DNA from: Cristatella mucedo
Lineage: Eukaryota; Bryozoa; Phylactolaemata; Cristatellidae
Assembly: GCA_009760855.2 (NCBI GenBank)
Contig: WPIO01000061.1
Location: 62,001-126,000, forward strand
Direction: 5' to 3'
Length of the DNA stretch: 64,000 nucleotides
The translations under genes were made by a program, and so were the position numbers. Within the stretch, counting starts at the first letter, position 1. Every line of letters begins with the position of its first letter. Shown piece by piece: positions 27,301 through 34,008 of the stretch. The notes beneath the pieces are model-generated. The model did no database searches. It worked only from the letters and a program-made list of their open reading frames with translations, and was not told the DNA's origin.

Positions 27301-28113
27301 ACATAATTTGCTCGGCTCCTCGTGTGGACCGAATTGAAAACATTATACGATGCTAAAGCTGATCAGTGGTAAAATTGAAATCATGCAGCCAGCTGTAACA
27401 TTAGAGTTCGCTTGTTCAACTAAGCATTAGACAAACATTACATGAATTTGAACCCATGCTGGTGACAGCAATAGCTATTTACAATCAAAACTTTCACGTT
27501 ACAAATCGGGTCGCTGAAGAGGAGGTTTACTTTTCATTGGCTTTTATAGCTGCAAACCTAAAATCATGTCAAGTTGAATTGAAGTGTAGTTACTGTTGTG
27601 GGAATTTTTTACAGAGTTTGTTTCGTTGCTCGAAGACAGGAAATTCGAGTGATCTCAGACGCATGTGCAGCATGCATGCAAGCTACTAGTTAAGCTCATG
27701 GGAGGCTCCCAGTACATTTCCCAACATCGAAATGACTACGCTTGAGATATACAGCAGACCTTTTAAGAGGTTTGATGCCCAGCTTCCAAGTTGCTCATCT
27801 TTCATGCATTTCGTGACCAGCGTACGCCGACAATTATATGACCTTTAATAACAAAAGAGTCACTACAGAGGCTTTAAGCTTACTGCAATTTTCTCTGCAA
27901 AGGACTATGACTATTCGCTTTGTTTCTGAGGACTGGTCGAGCGATACAGCTGCGAAGAATAATCACGAAGCTGGTGCGTTTTTACAGAAAGCACCCCAAT
28001 CTATCGTCAAGTGTTTGAAGTGGGGCAATGAAAAATTTACGTACAAGCGATAGAGCATAGTTCTGCAGGACCGAGGCTGTTTCGTTTGTAACTGCAGTGT
28101 GTTCAAATCGTAA
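4644..28113 (+). CDS. M6PR-like: Gene A: cation-dependent M6P receptor-like protein, complete model (7 exons)
   Basis: Exons: 4644-4822, 6161-6275, 9307-9437, 9651-9732, 14074-14162, 21464-21590 and 28069-28113. They join without a stop into 768 nt, 255 residues, close to the size of vertebrate M6PR. Order in the protein: signal peptide (about 1-29), lumenal MRH/M6PR-like domain, membrane segment (about 195-220), short cytosolic tail. Lumenal cysteines sit in GPCS, WNPC, SCQ, LCAF, LQC and SACY; a seventh is in LSC. The tail has F-W then D-x-x-x-F-V-C, with the spacing of vertebrate M6PR, where the FW pair acts in endosomal sorting and tail cysteines are palmitoylated. The likely role is sorting or trafficking between Golgi and endosomes. 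The Arg expected before the LxC strand for mannose-6-phosphate contact is absent, so the ligand is uncertain; an Atg27-like role is the alternative. Introns are swollen by transposons. Confidence 0.8.
4940..5030 (+). repeat. (CT)n microsatellite
   Basis: Two CT runs are separated by a CACTCACTCACT stretch inside gene A intron 1. The complement is GA, as in the tract upstream of the gene. Confidence 0.95.
5490..5632 (+). mobile_element. SINE-A, degenerate copy
   Basis: The end CACCTGAATAGAGATTTAG then TTCTCTTAGGGAATTGTATAA matches the SINE-A tail seen at 19510 and 62220. The tRNA-like head is eroded but keeps a CTCGCC...CCAAGGTC portion. It runs directly into the (TA)n array. Confidence 0.55.
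5632..5709 (+). repeat. (TA)n microsatellite
   Basis: A near-perfect TA run follows the AT-rich end of a SINE-A copy, within gene A intron 1. A SINE followed by (TA)n is seen again near 62265. Confidence 0.97.
6161..6275 (+). CDS. M6PR-like: Gene A exon 2: WNPC motif
   Basis: The acceptor TTTAAAG|A restores Arg from the phase-2 exon 1 end. It encodes FANTTSN (an N-glycosylation sequon), then VVYYDWNPCKDFSEP and KSCQSIA, ending GCG|GTAAGG in phase 0. Gene B exon 2 aligns through Y-D-W-N-P-C-x-D-F-S-E and S-C-Q. The acceptor chosen makes the residue after the junction Phe in both copies; a later AG at 6178 would give Ser and is less good. Confidence 0.85.
6288..6369 (+). repeat. (GGC)n trinucleotide array
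   Basis: About 27 GGC/GGT triplets begin about a dozen bases after the splice donor of gene A exon 2. On the opposite strand it reads as poly-Ala or poly-Thr/Ala, which explains an ORF there. Confidence 0.95.
6370..7329. other. Gene A intron 2, unassigned part
   Basis: No repeat or coding signal is recognised. Short ORFs on both strands have no familiar motif. Confidence 0.45.
7330..7505 (+). repeat. Short interspersed repeat, copy 2
   Basis: This is the partner of the copy at 4085-4260 (same orientation, about 3.2 kb apart), with the shared phrases in the same order. It lies inside gene A intron 2. The divergence suggests an old repeat. Confidence 0.5.
7640..7990 (+). mobile_element. LINE-A 3' end fragment
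   Basis: The fragment starts near the end of the ORF2 C-terminus, passes through the 3' UTR phrases CATGCTGCCACTAACCATG and CCCCTAACCATG, and finishes with GGCCTAGAAAGAGATTTAAG and GAGGGCGCTATACAAATG. No intact frame remains. Confidence 0.8.
8380..8745 (-). mobile_element. LINE C-terminal fragment, diverged lineage
   Basis: Read on the minus strand, pieces resemble the ORF2 C-terminus of CR1/L2-like elements: a WLPFKRSIHFK-like phrase, then Y-L-S-E-L, and a motif like V-P-L-T-N-F. It is more diverged than LINE-A or LINE-B copies and has stops. Confidence 0.5.
8746..9306. other. Gene A intron 2, last part
   Basis: A short piece (about 9110-9180, GATGTGGGCGATAGCTACTG) recalls the 4085/7330 repeat. 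A C-rich run lies near 8809-8821. Otherwise nothing is recognised up to the exon 3 acceptor. Confidence 0.4.
9307..9437 (+). CDS. M6PR-like: Gene A exon 3: NQAS core of the lumenal domain
   Basis: The acceptor GTTGCAG|CTATGC gives LCAF in phase 0. It continues to YLPYGNQASANFKLVSG and LAVIYSS, ending AC|GTAAGT in phase 2. Gene B exon 3 shares Y-x-x-G-N-Q-A-S-A-x-F-K. The Gln in GNQAS falls where MRH domains carry their conserved Gln; this is an alignment by eye. Confidence 0.85.
9560..9628 (+). repeat. (GGCATC)n and (GCA)n short repeats in intron 3
   Basis: Gene A intron 3 is only 213 nt and holds a GGCATC hexamer run followed by GCA triplets. The frame across it is open into exon 4, but the intron length is a multiple of three, so exon 3 (phase 2) would only join exon 4 in frame if no stop is met. 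A TAA immediately after the donor makes readthrough non-coding. Confidence 0.8.
9651..9732 (+). CDS. M6PR-like: Gene A exon 4: LxC strand
   Basis: The acceptor GCTGCAG|G completes Thr. It encodes VATVVLQCNPAAPNS, a second cysteine in LSC, then TFDEDYQNI, ending ATT|GTGAGT in phase 0. Gene B exon 4 aligns as SVVVVLRC. The hydrophobic strand followed by L-x-C is typical of the M6PR/MRH fold. The basic residue usual 7-8 positions before this Cys is not present. Confidence 0.85.
9733..10074. other. Start of gene A intron 4
   Basis: No element is recognised. A phrase at about 9809-9898 translates to a Y-L-Y-S-L-N-V-T-S piece but does not fit the splice phases (see rejected items). Confidence 0.4.
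10075..10880 (-). mobile_element. LINE-A fragment, minus strand
   Basis: The 3' UTR words GCATGCACAGTGTCAG and AAGCACA occur in inverted order, followed by the ORF2 C-terminus on the minus strand (degenerate W-N-x-L-P region) and the upstream phrase TGTGGAGGTGATGTGGTCATC that recurs at 29260 and 36660. Many indels; no open frame. Confidence 0.7.
10940..11560 (-). mobile_element. LINE-A-like fragment, minus strand, old
   Basis: The + strand reading ALGAYELKVWSPVDLRF is the antisense of the LINE-A C-terminal region, where other copies read ALGAYELNARSPKDLRF. This copy is more diverged and may be a separate subfamily. Confidence 0.6.
11561..12734. other. AT-rich unassigned part of gene A intron 4
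   Basis: AT-rich sequence with no ORF over 60 codons and no recognised repeat. Confidence 0.5.
12735..13070 (+). mobile_element. LINE-A ORF2 C-terminal fragment
   Basis: It encodes QRIDFKVLSLTFRSLHSLAP, then Y-L-S-D-L-L-P-H-Q and T-T-R-F-S-E, and continues after frameshifts into the A-F-S-S-Y-A-P-K-A-W-N-S-L region. The 3' UTR is missing; the match stops near 13060. Confidence 0.8.
13200..13770 (+). mobile_element. LINE-B ORF2 fragment
   Basis: It encodes a LADIRSWMSGNFFKLKDDK-like stretch that matches the post-catalytic region of the longer LINE-B at 17030 (LADIRSWMSDNFQKFYEDK). Further pieces near 13440-13560 and 13690-13760 match the same element downstream. Broken by stops and small gaps. 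Confidence 0.75.
14074..14162 (+). CDS. M6PR-like: Gene A exon 5: last lumenal Cys and start of membrane segment
   Basis: The acceptor TTTCTGCTGCAG|G and donor GC|GTGAGT bound 89 nt, phase 0 to phase 2, exactly what exons 4 and 6 require. It encodes VFRYSGSSACYVESS and then KISIGTILCL. This matches the end of the M6PR lumenal domain (aromatic strand, S-x-A-C, then a G-containing entry into the membrane helix). It was found by demanding these phases, and the fit is strong. Confidence 0.8.
14325..14580 (-). mobile_element. SINE-B, best-preserved copy
   Basis: On the minus strand the head reads GAGCCGTGATTGCACACTAG...GTGGGTTCGATTCCTGCAG, a tRNA-like region with a perfect B box (GGTTCGATTCC). 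It is followed by a hairpin: ATCACCACCGC pairs with GCGGTGGTGAT across two bases. The body includes GGCAGCTC...GAGCTGCC, a second inverted pair. Relatives occur near 26484, 37838, 40515 and 44925. Confidence 0.75.
14590..18000 (+). mobile_element. LINE-B, near full-length degenerate non-LTR retrotransposon
   Basis: The single long copy of this family. An apurinic endonuclease-like region is seen at about 15060-15600 (FLLTETW; GGGVGIVVRES; VYRPPSG; a VGGFNIHVEN site; D-H-C-S-V-S). Reverse transcriptase lies at about 16300-17150, with SPAFDSIDHDVLLERL, APQGSVLGPLLF and an F-C-A-D-D-T-Q-L-Y catalytic box just after a frame break at 16945. The C-terminal part is open for 309 codons (16976-17905), ending in the LLRETKS family end. 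The 3' UTR ends GAGTTACAGATGGTGATAAA. Several stops and frameshifts make it non-autonomous. The family is CR1/L2-like by motif pattern. It sits in gene A intron 5, sense to the gene. Confidence 0.9.
18285..18345 (+). mobile_element. LINE-B 3' terminal scrap
   Basis: CCCTATGGCTTTGCGGAGTT followed by ACAGACGGAGATA repeats the LINE-B 3' end. Nothing of the coding region precedes it. Confidence 0.65.
18346..19427. other. Unassigned part of gene A intron 5
   Basis: It holds a C9-C10 run near 18410, an (ATCAAC)n run at 19006-19030 and short ORFs without known motifs. No supported gene. Confidence 0.45.
19428..19562 (+). mobile_element. SINE-A, well-preserved copy
   Basis: The tRNA-like head has an A box (TGGTCTAGCGGTTAAGG) and a near-perfect B box (GGGCTCGAGCCC), then GAAGCGCCTGAATAGAGATT, AAGTTCTCTTGGGGCGCTAT and an AT-rich end. 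The tail closely resembles the LINE-A 3' end. Confidence 0.85.
19563..20339. other. Unassigned part of gene A intron 5
   Basis: A phrase at 19650-19690 (GGAGCTGATGCGGTCATCC) recalls the LINE-A antisense motif near 29260, so old LINE-A debris may be present. Otherwise nothing. Confidence 0.35.
20342..20660 (-). pseudogene. R2/NeSL-like LINE fragment: C-terminal restriction-like endonuclease region
   Basis: On the minus strand one frame reads VDVTVPFDGREDALIMAARN, a stop-containing gap, then VRPFVVGALGSWCHNN, GIPRTERRALRRPCISDAI and S-R-V-M. The V-P-F-x-x-R-E-D-A, V-V-G-A-L-G-S-W and R-R-L/A...S-D-A-I phrases are the hallmark of the PD-(D/E)XK endonuclease end of early-branching LINEs (R2, NeSL, CRE groups). 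This is a different class from LINE-A and LINE-B. It is GC-rich against its AT-rich surroundings. Nothing of its reverse transcriptase is seen nearby. Confidence 0.75.
20672..20778 (+). repeat. (CA)n followed by (TA)n
   Basis: Interrupted CA dinucleotides pass into TATG and then a clean TA run. It adjoins the 5' side of the R2/NeSL-like fragment in that element's orientation. Confidence 0.95.
20779..21463. other. End of gene A intron 5
   Basis: No repeat is recognised. A 43-codon frame at 21268-21399 follows an AG but has no family motif and no donor in the needed phase. Confidence 0.4.
21464..21590 (+). CDS. M6PR-like: Gene A exon 6: membrane segment and FW motif
   Basis: The acceptor TTTGGCTTTCAG|C and donor AAG|GTGAGC give 127 nt. 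It encodes LAAGLVIYLLVGLVVMKFV, a KKSEK stop-transfer, and VPNVVFWTELPGYTK. Gene B exon 6 has exactly the same length and phases. FW in the proximal tail matches the M6PR sorting determinant. Confidence 0.88.
21755..21880 (-). mobile_element. LINE-B 3' end fragment
   Basis: Reads on the minus strand as the LINE-B terminal stretch: AGCCGCTTAGGCTGTGAGTG, the GTAACACCCACAT region, and TTTGTAGAGTTACAAACGGAG. Confidence 0.75.
22190..22460 (-). mobile_element. Possible LINE ORF2 C-terminus, third lineage
   Basis: The minus-strand frame of 88 codons contains FRTLSWLQLPHAMTLHHLSL and a following L-F-Y-S, laid out like the W-N-x-L-P ... F-K-x-x-L-K-T-H-L-F end of LINE-A. The identity is weak. It may be chance. 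Confidence 0.35.
22461..23359. other. Unassigned part of gene A intron 6
   Basis: The 98-codon frame at 22749 has no known motif. No gene supported. Confidence 0.4.
23360..23715 (-). mobile_element. LINE-B 3' end fragment
   Basis: The minus strand reads YSPTAEYGTSFSAVLSCYF, H-Y-L-N-C-S-P-D-S-A-M-L-P-T-F-S-L-L-R-E and the 3' UTR. This is the conserved LINE-B C-terminus. Confidence 0.85.
23815..23882 (+). mobile_element. LINE-A or SINE-A tail scrap
   Basis: GTGCCTAGAAATAGCATAAG and TTCTTTGAAGGCACTATATA repeat the shared tail. Too short to say which family. Confidence 0.6.
23883..25800. other. Unassigned part of gene A intron 6
   Basis: No coding or repeat signal apart from an imperfect inverted repeat at about 24894-24955 (GGGTCGGCCTG against CAGGCCGAGCC). 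Confidence 0.4.
25807..25911 (+). repeat. 21-bp minisatellite, about five units
   Basis: Units of the form CTCCACAGCCTCTGGACTTGA repeat with a 21-bp period. Because 21 is a multiple of three, one frame stays open across the array, reading S-T-A-S-G-x-D per unit, and runs on to a stop near 26060. It has no start codon before the array and no splice support. Confidence 0.85.
26484..26600 (-). mobile_element. SINE-B, degenerate copy
   Basis: GGCTATCACCACCGCTTGCA and AAGAATCGCCCAACTACAAG match the hairpin and tRNA-like head of SINE-B; the B box is eroded. Confidence 0.6.
26925..27248 (+). mobile_element. LINE-A 3' end fragment
   Basis: ORF2 C-terminal remnant (ACTTGCGTTACGACATCCAT then TGACTTGACCAAATTTAAAA), 3' UTR phrases, and the tail CACCTAGAAAGAGTTTGAGT, CTGAAGGCGC, ATTATTGTTA. 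Confidence 0.8.
27249..28068. other. End of gene A intron 6
   Basis: Two frames of about 70-77 codons (27456, 27838) have no motif I recognise. The codon at 27838 begins M-T-F-N-N but lacks domain signals. Confidence 0.4.
28069..28113 (+). CDS. M6PR-like: Gene A exon 7: cytosolic tail end
   Basis: The acceptor TTCTGCAG|GAC is in phase 0 and encodes DRGCFVCNCSVFKS then TAA. Counting from the FW of exon 6, D, F, V and C fall at positions 11, 15, 16 and 17, as in vertebrate M6PR, where a tail Cys at that place is palmitoylated. The tail ends soon after and has no acidic-dileucine signal. The exon is short, so chance is possible, but position-by-position agreement is good and the total CDS is then in frame. 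Confidence 0.7.
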   Translation, partial: DRGCFVCNCSVFKS

Positions 28114-28454
28114 CTCAGTGTGTCCAAATCGTCATACCAAATCCACTGTTAGTAATAGCAACAAATCTTAGCGTGCTTCAAAGGGTCGTTTAAGACCTGG
28201 GCTGCATGGTGGTGCTGCACGATGCTAGCTCACTGCACTCGACTTGGACGCGAAGTATTTAGTGTATTTTCAAGTTGCTTCAATCGTTTTTTTCCCGGTT
28301 TATTGCTAGTGGCGAGGGGATAACTTCAATAAGGATTGGTAAAGGCCACCTGCCAATGCTGCCTCGGCACACAACTTCAAGACAACTATTGCTCAGCATC
28401 ACAATAATTACAGCAGAACTCTATGTGGCACGCAGGCCAGCATTTGAAGTATAT

Positions 28455-29300
28455 AAAAATATTAATAATGACAATGCACGTGATAAAGCACTCTCAAAGA
28501 ATTCAATCTCTCTCTAGACGCTTTACATTTCCTGCAAAGGGAAATGCAATTGAATGGTGAGTAGAATCATGCTTGATAAACAAACAAAATGAATAACATG
28601 GTTAGGTGTGACATGCACAGGGTCAGCATGCAAATGTGGTTAGTGGCAGCATGCACAGTGTCAGCACGCATAAGCACATCAAGGACGAATCACAGGGACC
28701 CACTAAATGCTAGCCTAAATAGGTGTGTTTTTAAGTTCTTTTTAAATGTGGTCAGGTCAGGAGGTGTTCTGACGCAGTTCGGGAGGGAGTTCCAGGCTTT
28801 GGGAGCATTCGCACTAAATGCACGGTCTCCAAAAGATTTGAGGTTTGTACGAGGCATTGGTAAACTGTTGGATCTCGAAAAGCGGGTGGTATGATGCTTG
28901 GCCTGGTGGGGGAGTAGATCTGAGAGATATGCCGGAGCCAAAGAATGAAGTGACCTAAAGTGAGCGACAAAACCTTGAAGTCAATCCGTCGCTTGACTGG
29001 TAGCCAGTGAAGGTCGGCGAGAAGTGATGTAAAGTGGCAACTGCAACGCTCACGACAGACAAACCTAGCTGCGGAGTTTTGCACCAGCTGCAATCGCCTG
29101 ATCGCACATGCTGGTAGGCCAGTAAGCAGTGAGTTGGAGAAGTCGAGACGGGATGTCACGAATGCATGGATCAACTTAGACGTGGTATCCTTATCTAAAC
29201 AAGCCCGAATTTTAGCAATGTTATGAAGCTGAAAATAGGCAGATTTGACTGTGGAGCTGATATGGTCGTCTAACGAGAGGTCGCTTTGGAATATGACATA
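28455..29300 (-). mobile_element. LINE-A copy with long open C-terminus
   Basis: The minus strand carries FVTSRLDFSNSLLTGLPACA, then IRRLQLVQNSAARFVCRE, HWLPVKRRIDFKVLSLT and A-F-S-A-N-A-P-K-A-W-N-S-L-P, with one frame change, then the 3' UTR and tail at 28455-28520. It lies 0.3 kb downstream of gene A. Confidence 0.9.
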
Positions 29301-29935
29301 TCATGAACAAACCAAATTCTCCAGCTGTTGCCAGAAATATTAAAATGGCAAATAACCCTTTTAAGTATAGTTATGTGATTATCCAATTCTCTGCTGTGAC
29401 ATTGGTCGTAACACGCTACGGTAGTGCTGAGGCTGTCGGAAAAGTCCAAAATTTAGCTAAGATTCCTACCCTGTGCATGATAAATTATCGCCATCATCGA
29501 AAACCTTCAACCAGCTAAGATAAACAAAGATCCAACAACTATTTAGCCGGATGCTTTTGAGACAGGTTTGAAATAAAAAAGATGCCGGCAGCAACAACCA
29601 CTGGGGAAACAGTTTTGACGATCTCGTACTGTTAAAAAGGAGACACGTTCTGCATCGATGACAGTCAAATCATCCGTCGACTGAAGTCAAGTTTCAGTAG
29701 CAGCAGAGGCACGAGCAGCGATGTCAACTGACGCCAAGCTTCTCGTAACTATCCGTTTTCGCTCTGTTAAGCCCGGGCATGCCGGAGGCATAAGTTATAG
29801 GAGATTGCCGGAGTAACCGTCGTGCTCATCATTACCAGGTTAAAGAAATCAACAGAAGTTCTTACAGTACAACGTGGGGTTATTACGACGAATAACCGCT
29901 GCTCTAATGGGGAAAAATTGTCATAACAATGATAC
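29301..29935. other. Unassigned spacer
   Basis: No element recognised. Confidence 0.4.
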
Positions 29936-30130
29936 TTACAATAATGCATTTGTATAGTACCCTCAGAGAGCTGAATCTCTTTCTGGGGACACTTTACAGA
30001 TGCTGTACAGAAGCAGCACCAAATGATTGTTAGCAACATTCACAAACAGGTGGCACAGTGTAAGCACGCATATGCACGCTAAGAACGAATCGCAAAGACC
30101 CACCAATAGCTGTAATGAACAGGTTCGCTT
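29936..30130 (-). mobile_element. LINE-A 3' end fragment, old
   Basis: ATAGTACCCTCAGAGAGCTG, AATCTCTTTCTGGGGACACT and CAGTGTAAGCACGCATATGC are the inverted LINE-A tail and 3' UTR. Confidence 0.65.
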
Positions 30131-31620
30131 CAAGCTTCTTACGAAGAAGTCAGGTAAGGGTCGTCGCCGCTCTCGATGTCGCCAGAGACCGCTCTTTAGT
30201 TCGGGGAGGCGAAAGGTTGTAGGTGGTATCGGCCGAACGCGAGTGATGGGGTCCTCAGCTAAGGGGCGACGACGAACTTCCTCTAGAATATCCAAGACAC
30301 TAAAATCGACCGGCTAATCTTAGCCGTTTCCACTGGCTCTTAAGCTTATGCAGCTAAACGCTAACTTCAATCGGCCTGCGACAGGGAAATGCTCCATTGT
30401 TTCGTCGCACCGCGAGAAACCAGCCGTTTCACGAGAAGCCCTTCGGATTAGCTCTCCGTCACAACGCCGTACCCGCAGTCACAATACGCGACCGCGCAGG
30501 AATCACTCTGGTGGCTTGGCTTCGATACGAACGTGCTGCAGTCGTTCGCTGACTCGTTCGCCGGACGCGACGACGGCGTTAATAGCTACGAAGCGTCGTC
30601 GTAGGAGCGATCGCGCCACCAGTTTGCCTTACCGTCCGTGGACTTAAATTCGTTCACATTGGCTAACACTATTTTAGGAATTACGTTAAAACCAACGACC
30701 CAACCGCGTTGAGCAGGGGCGTTTGCCTTTGAACTAGACTGCCTGACGGCGCTAGACACACAGCGACGGGTGAGTGCGCATTCGTAGACCTGTAGCCTTG
30801 AGTAGGTCAGCTGGGCTGCAATTCAAGCGAGCAGGTCAACTGGGCTGCGGCGCTCGCGTGCGCAGAGAGCGTCGCAGCTTCGTCCGGTGGTACGATTCAC
30901 GCGAGCGGTCGACGGCTAGAGGGACGCGCGCGTCTCGCCGCTTGACTCCAGCGTCAGCCGAGTAATTGACCCGCCGACTCACTCGCCACCGAGACTGCAG
31001 CGCAGCGTCATCCGTGCCGAACGGAGATCGAAGCCGGGTTGGATGTCGGCCGCGAGGCGGCTCAAATGCGCCAGTCGCCCGAAAATGCCTACGTCCACGC
31101 CGCACGTGTATCTGCGCGCAGTTATTGACTCGTTCGGCCCATCGTAATGACGCGCTCGCCGAGCGAACTCAAGCAGTGAAGCCCCGCTGACCTCGTTATG
31201 GAGATGGCGGAACATGGACAGCCAGGGTCAACGAGAGGTCAACGAGAGCAGTCTTCAAAAGCCCGCAAGGCGTCGCCCAGCGGTCACCCAAGGCAGTCGT
31301 GCCGTCGCCGGAGGATGCGCTGAAGCTCAGTAGTTCTCGCTCTCCTTTGCTCGTTTCTTGGGTGTGCCGTCGCGATCGCATGGCTCAAATAACAAAACTA
31401 CTACTACTAATATCAGCAATACTGTCTCGGCATTCACCTCGTCCTCCGCACTTGGTCCGTGTCGCCACAAAGGCGCCTACGGTAAGGCAAAGCGGCAACA
31501 ACTTTACCAAGTATATGACATTCTGCAACGCCGCGTAGCCTTCTCAGATCGCACGACCCGGGCCGCGAATTCTCCGCTTCCATCAAAATGGGTGAACGTG
31601 TAGCTAAACTCTACCGCCAT
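30131..31620. other. GC-rich segment without a supported gene
   Basis: CpG-rich sequence stands out from AT-rich flanks. Overlapping ORFs on both strands (up to about 100 codons, Arg/Ser-rich) contradict each other in frame and show no domain. The word TTGACTCGTTCG or GACTCGTTCG recurs (30549, 31127). It could be a CpG-rich promoter, or an old LTR or DNA-element remnant. Confidence 0.4.
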
Positions 31621-32679
31621 CTAATTCGTGATCAGCCGACGTAGCTTAAAGCATGGAAGCAAATGAAGGTCAGTTGCAAGAGCAGATCGATCGAAATCTG
31701 AGTCCTCGAATTTTAATTATCGAATTTAGATTGAACTTCGATCAAAGTATAAGTCCTCGCCCTCTGCACTGGGCTCTGCGGCTCTCCCAACATCAGCAGG
31801 CTGCTTCGGCGGCTTTTTGACTCAGAACTGAACTATGAACGCCTTAGGTGCAGACATTGCCCCTACCAAGCTGTGACTTATCCTCACACAAATCCATAAT
31901 ACACTCTAACAGCGTCGATACCCGCAAAAATGTCAGCGGGCCATAAACTGGCGGCAGCGCAATCAACGAGGTCATTAATGGTAACGGACCACAAACCAGG
32001 CACAGCGCTTATAGTGATCTAGCCTCGTATCCTCCGGACTGATGAACATTAGGGTGAACATTATGGAGTGATTAAAAGCACATTCGTTTCACTTTTGAGT
32101 TTCAAGATAATGTTTTACTTGCGTCTGTTACTCAACGAAGCCTACACACCTGAATGCCTGCAGCCAACTGTCAAATTCGTGGTTGAAGGCATTATGGTAT
32201 AAGGGGTTCGTAAGCGGAAGTGGAACCGCAGTCCTGCATCTCATACCAGGCATCATGACCCGAGGCGTTCGCCTAGACCTTCTTCAGAACGCCGAACACG
32301 CGAATGTGATTTCACTTCGTGGACTGGGCTGTATTTTCAAGAATGACAACGACCGAAAGCACGCCGTCGCAAAAGGTTAACATTCAATTTATCTGACTTG
32401 GGGTAACTTCCTGTGGCTGTTACGGAATGGCAAAGTCGGTCTTCGGAACTTAGCCTCGTCGAGCTTTTGAAGGATGAGCTCACGCAGCTACTTTGGCCGC
32501 TCTCTACCCACAGCCACCGATACACGTCCATATCCACCTCCATTCATAGGGCTGAGCGCGAGCTGCTGTAAGCCTGCCTGTAAGCTAGTCGGTCATTGGC
32601 CATCTGTCGCATCAGCCATAAAATACAGACCGCTGTTGTGCTTTTTCTACTACGGCGTTATGGCCAGCGTTGCGTGTAG
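31621..32679. other. Unassigned spacer
   Basis: No gene or repeat recognised. Confidence 0.4.
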
Positions 32680-32785
32680 AATGTAATAGAACAATAGAAT
32701 ATAGAATAATAATAATAATGAATATACTAATAAAATAATAGAATAATTTAATATAGAATAATAATAACTATAGAATAGAATATCG
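32680..32785 (+). repeat. AT-rich (AATAGAAT-like) repeat
   Basis: Irregular repetition of ATAGAAT and AATAAT words. Confidence 0.75.
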
Positions 32786-32823
32786 AGCGCTACGCTGTTA
32801 TCGTCGGCGTATTGCGAGCTTTA

Positions 32824-32935
32824 GATCGCGGCACGTTGCAAGCGTCGTGCCGCGATCCGAACGAATGTTTTGACAGGGCGACCCACGATAGTCATGTGAC
32901 CGGGCGACCCACATTAGTCATGTGTGACTCAATCC
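32824..32935 (+). repeat. 12-bp perfect hairpin followed by a tandem duplication
   Basis: GATCGCGGCACG (32824-32835) pairs with CGTGCCGCGATC (32846-32857) across a 10-nt loop. Just downstream the phrase GGGCGACCCAC..TAGTCATGTG occurs twice about 26 bp apart. GC-rich stems in this context may mark a small foldback element. Confidence 0.7.
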
Positions 32936-33439
32936 AGCTCACGCCGACGAATTCGCAACCTTCTAGGTGATGACGGGTAAGATTGCGCCTGAGACGGTGA
33001 TGGCTGCAGGGCAACCTAGATATTTCGCACTGGCGCTCCGAACCGCCAGCCGGGAGCGGGCGACGCGCTACAGCAGCGCTAAAGTCTGCTCTCCGCCGCC
33101 ACCTCTCGCGGGCATTCGGCGTTGCGCTGTCGTGTAGTGTTTATTTTTTGAATTTATGTATGCAATCACCGTTAAAAAGTATTTACTTAAATGTACATAT
33201 ACATATCTAAATACTGACCATAGGTAGTCGTCGTGGTTTTTGCACGATCAAGGGCAACTGTAGTAACGCTAGCATCGGAGACTTGCTACAACCGCCGAGT
33301 AAGTATCGCTGCATCGCTCAAGCTACCGAATGAGAAGGAAACATCAACTGCACGGATTCTTGTAAAATGCCTTAAAATGATGTGCAGCCTTTGCTGCGAT
33401 TATCCTCAAGTCCAAGATTGGGACTACTTTTTTTTTGAC

Positions 33440-33815
33440 ATCAGCAGCCTTGCTTTTAGGGCTCGTTTCGGCTTGGCTCTTCCATACCATGGTGAACTGC
33501 TGCATCATTTTCAGCCTCGTCGTGCTCTCAGGTCCTGTATGGAAGGTAAATTAGCTGTTGCATTCCTCCGCCTAAAAACCTTTGGCAACATAAGCTTTAG
33601 CTCTGAAGATCCTAGACTGTGGAACTCGCTTCCACAGTTCTTACGCAACGACAACTACTCTCCTGCTGCCGACTCTGGCACATCCTATTCAGCGGTCCTG
33701 AGCTGCTACTTCCATGCTACTCACTACCTCAACTGCTCTCCTGACTCTGCTATGCTTCCCACTTTCTCTTTGTTGCGTGAGACAAAGTCTGTTGGCTATA
33801 GAATGCATACCAAAA
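33440..33815 (+). mobile_element. LINE-B C-terminal fragment
   Basis: The frame reads LHHFQPRRALRSC, LAVAFLRLKTFGNISFSSED, WNSLPQFLRNDNYSPAADSG and on to MLPTFSLLRETKSVGYRMH, the standard LINE-B end. It runs straight into a LINE-A tail, so one was inserted into or joined to the other. Confidence 0.85.
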
Positions 33816-34008
33816 TGCCACTAACCACACTTGCACGCTGACCTTGTGAATGTCACCCCAAACCTTGTTATTCATGTTGCTTATCAAGCACGATATTACT
33901 CACCATCCACTTGCGTTTCCCTTTTCAGAAAATAAATGTAAAGCGCCTAGAAAGAGATTGAGTTCTCTGAGGGCGCTTTATCAAGTGCATTATTATTATA
34001 TTATCATT
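33816..34008 (+). mobile_element. LINE-A 3' tail inserted in LINE-B
   Basis: Starts ATGCCACTAACCACACTTGC and ends AGCGCCTAGAAAGAGATTGA, GGGCGCTTTATCAAGTGCAT and an ATT run. LINE-B sequence resumes immediately after, at 34010, so the LINE-A tail is nested. Confidence 0.8.

Noticed and set aside
28589-28894. A 101-codon + strand ORF as a gene
   Set aside because: It is the antisense shadow of the LINE-A C-terminus; the same shadow appears at 36127 and 41514.
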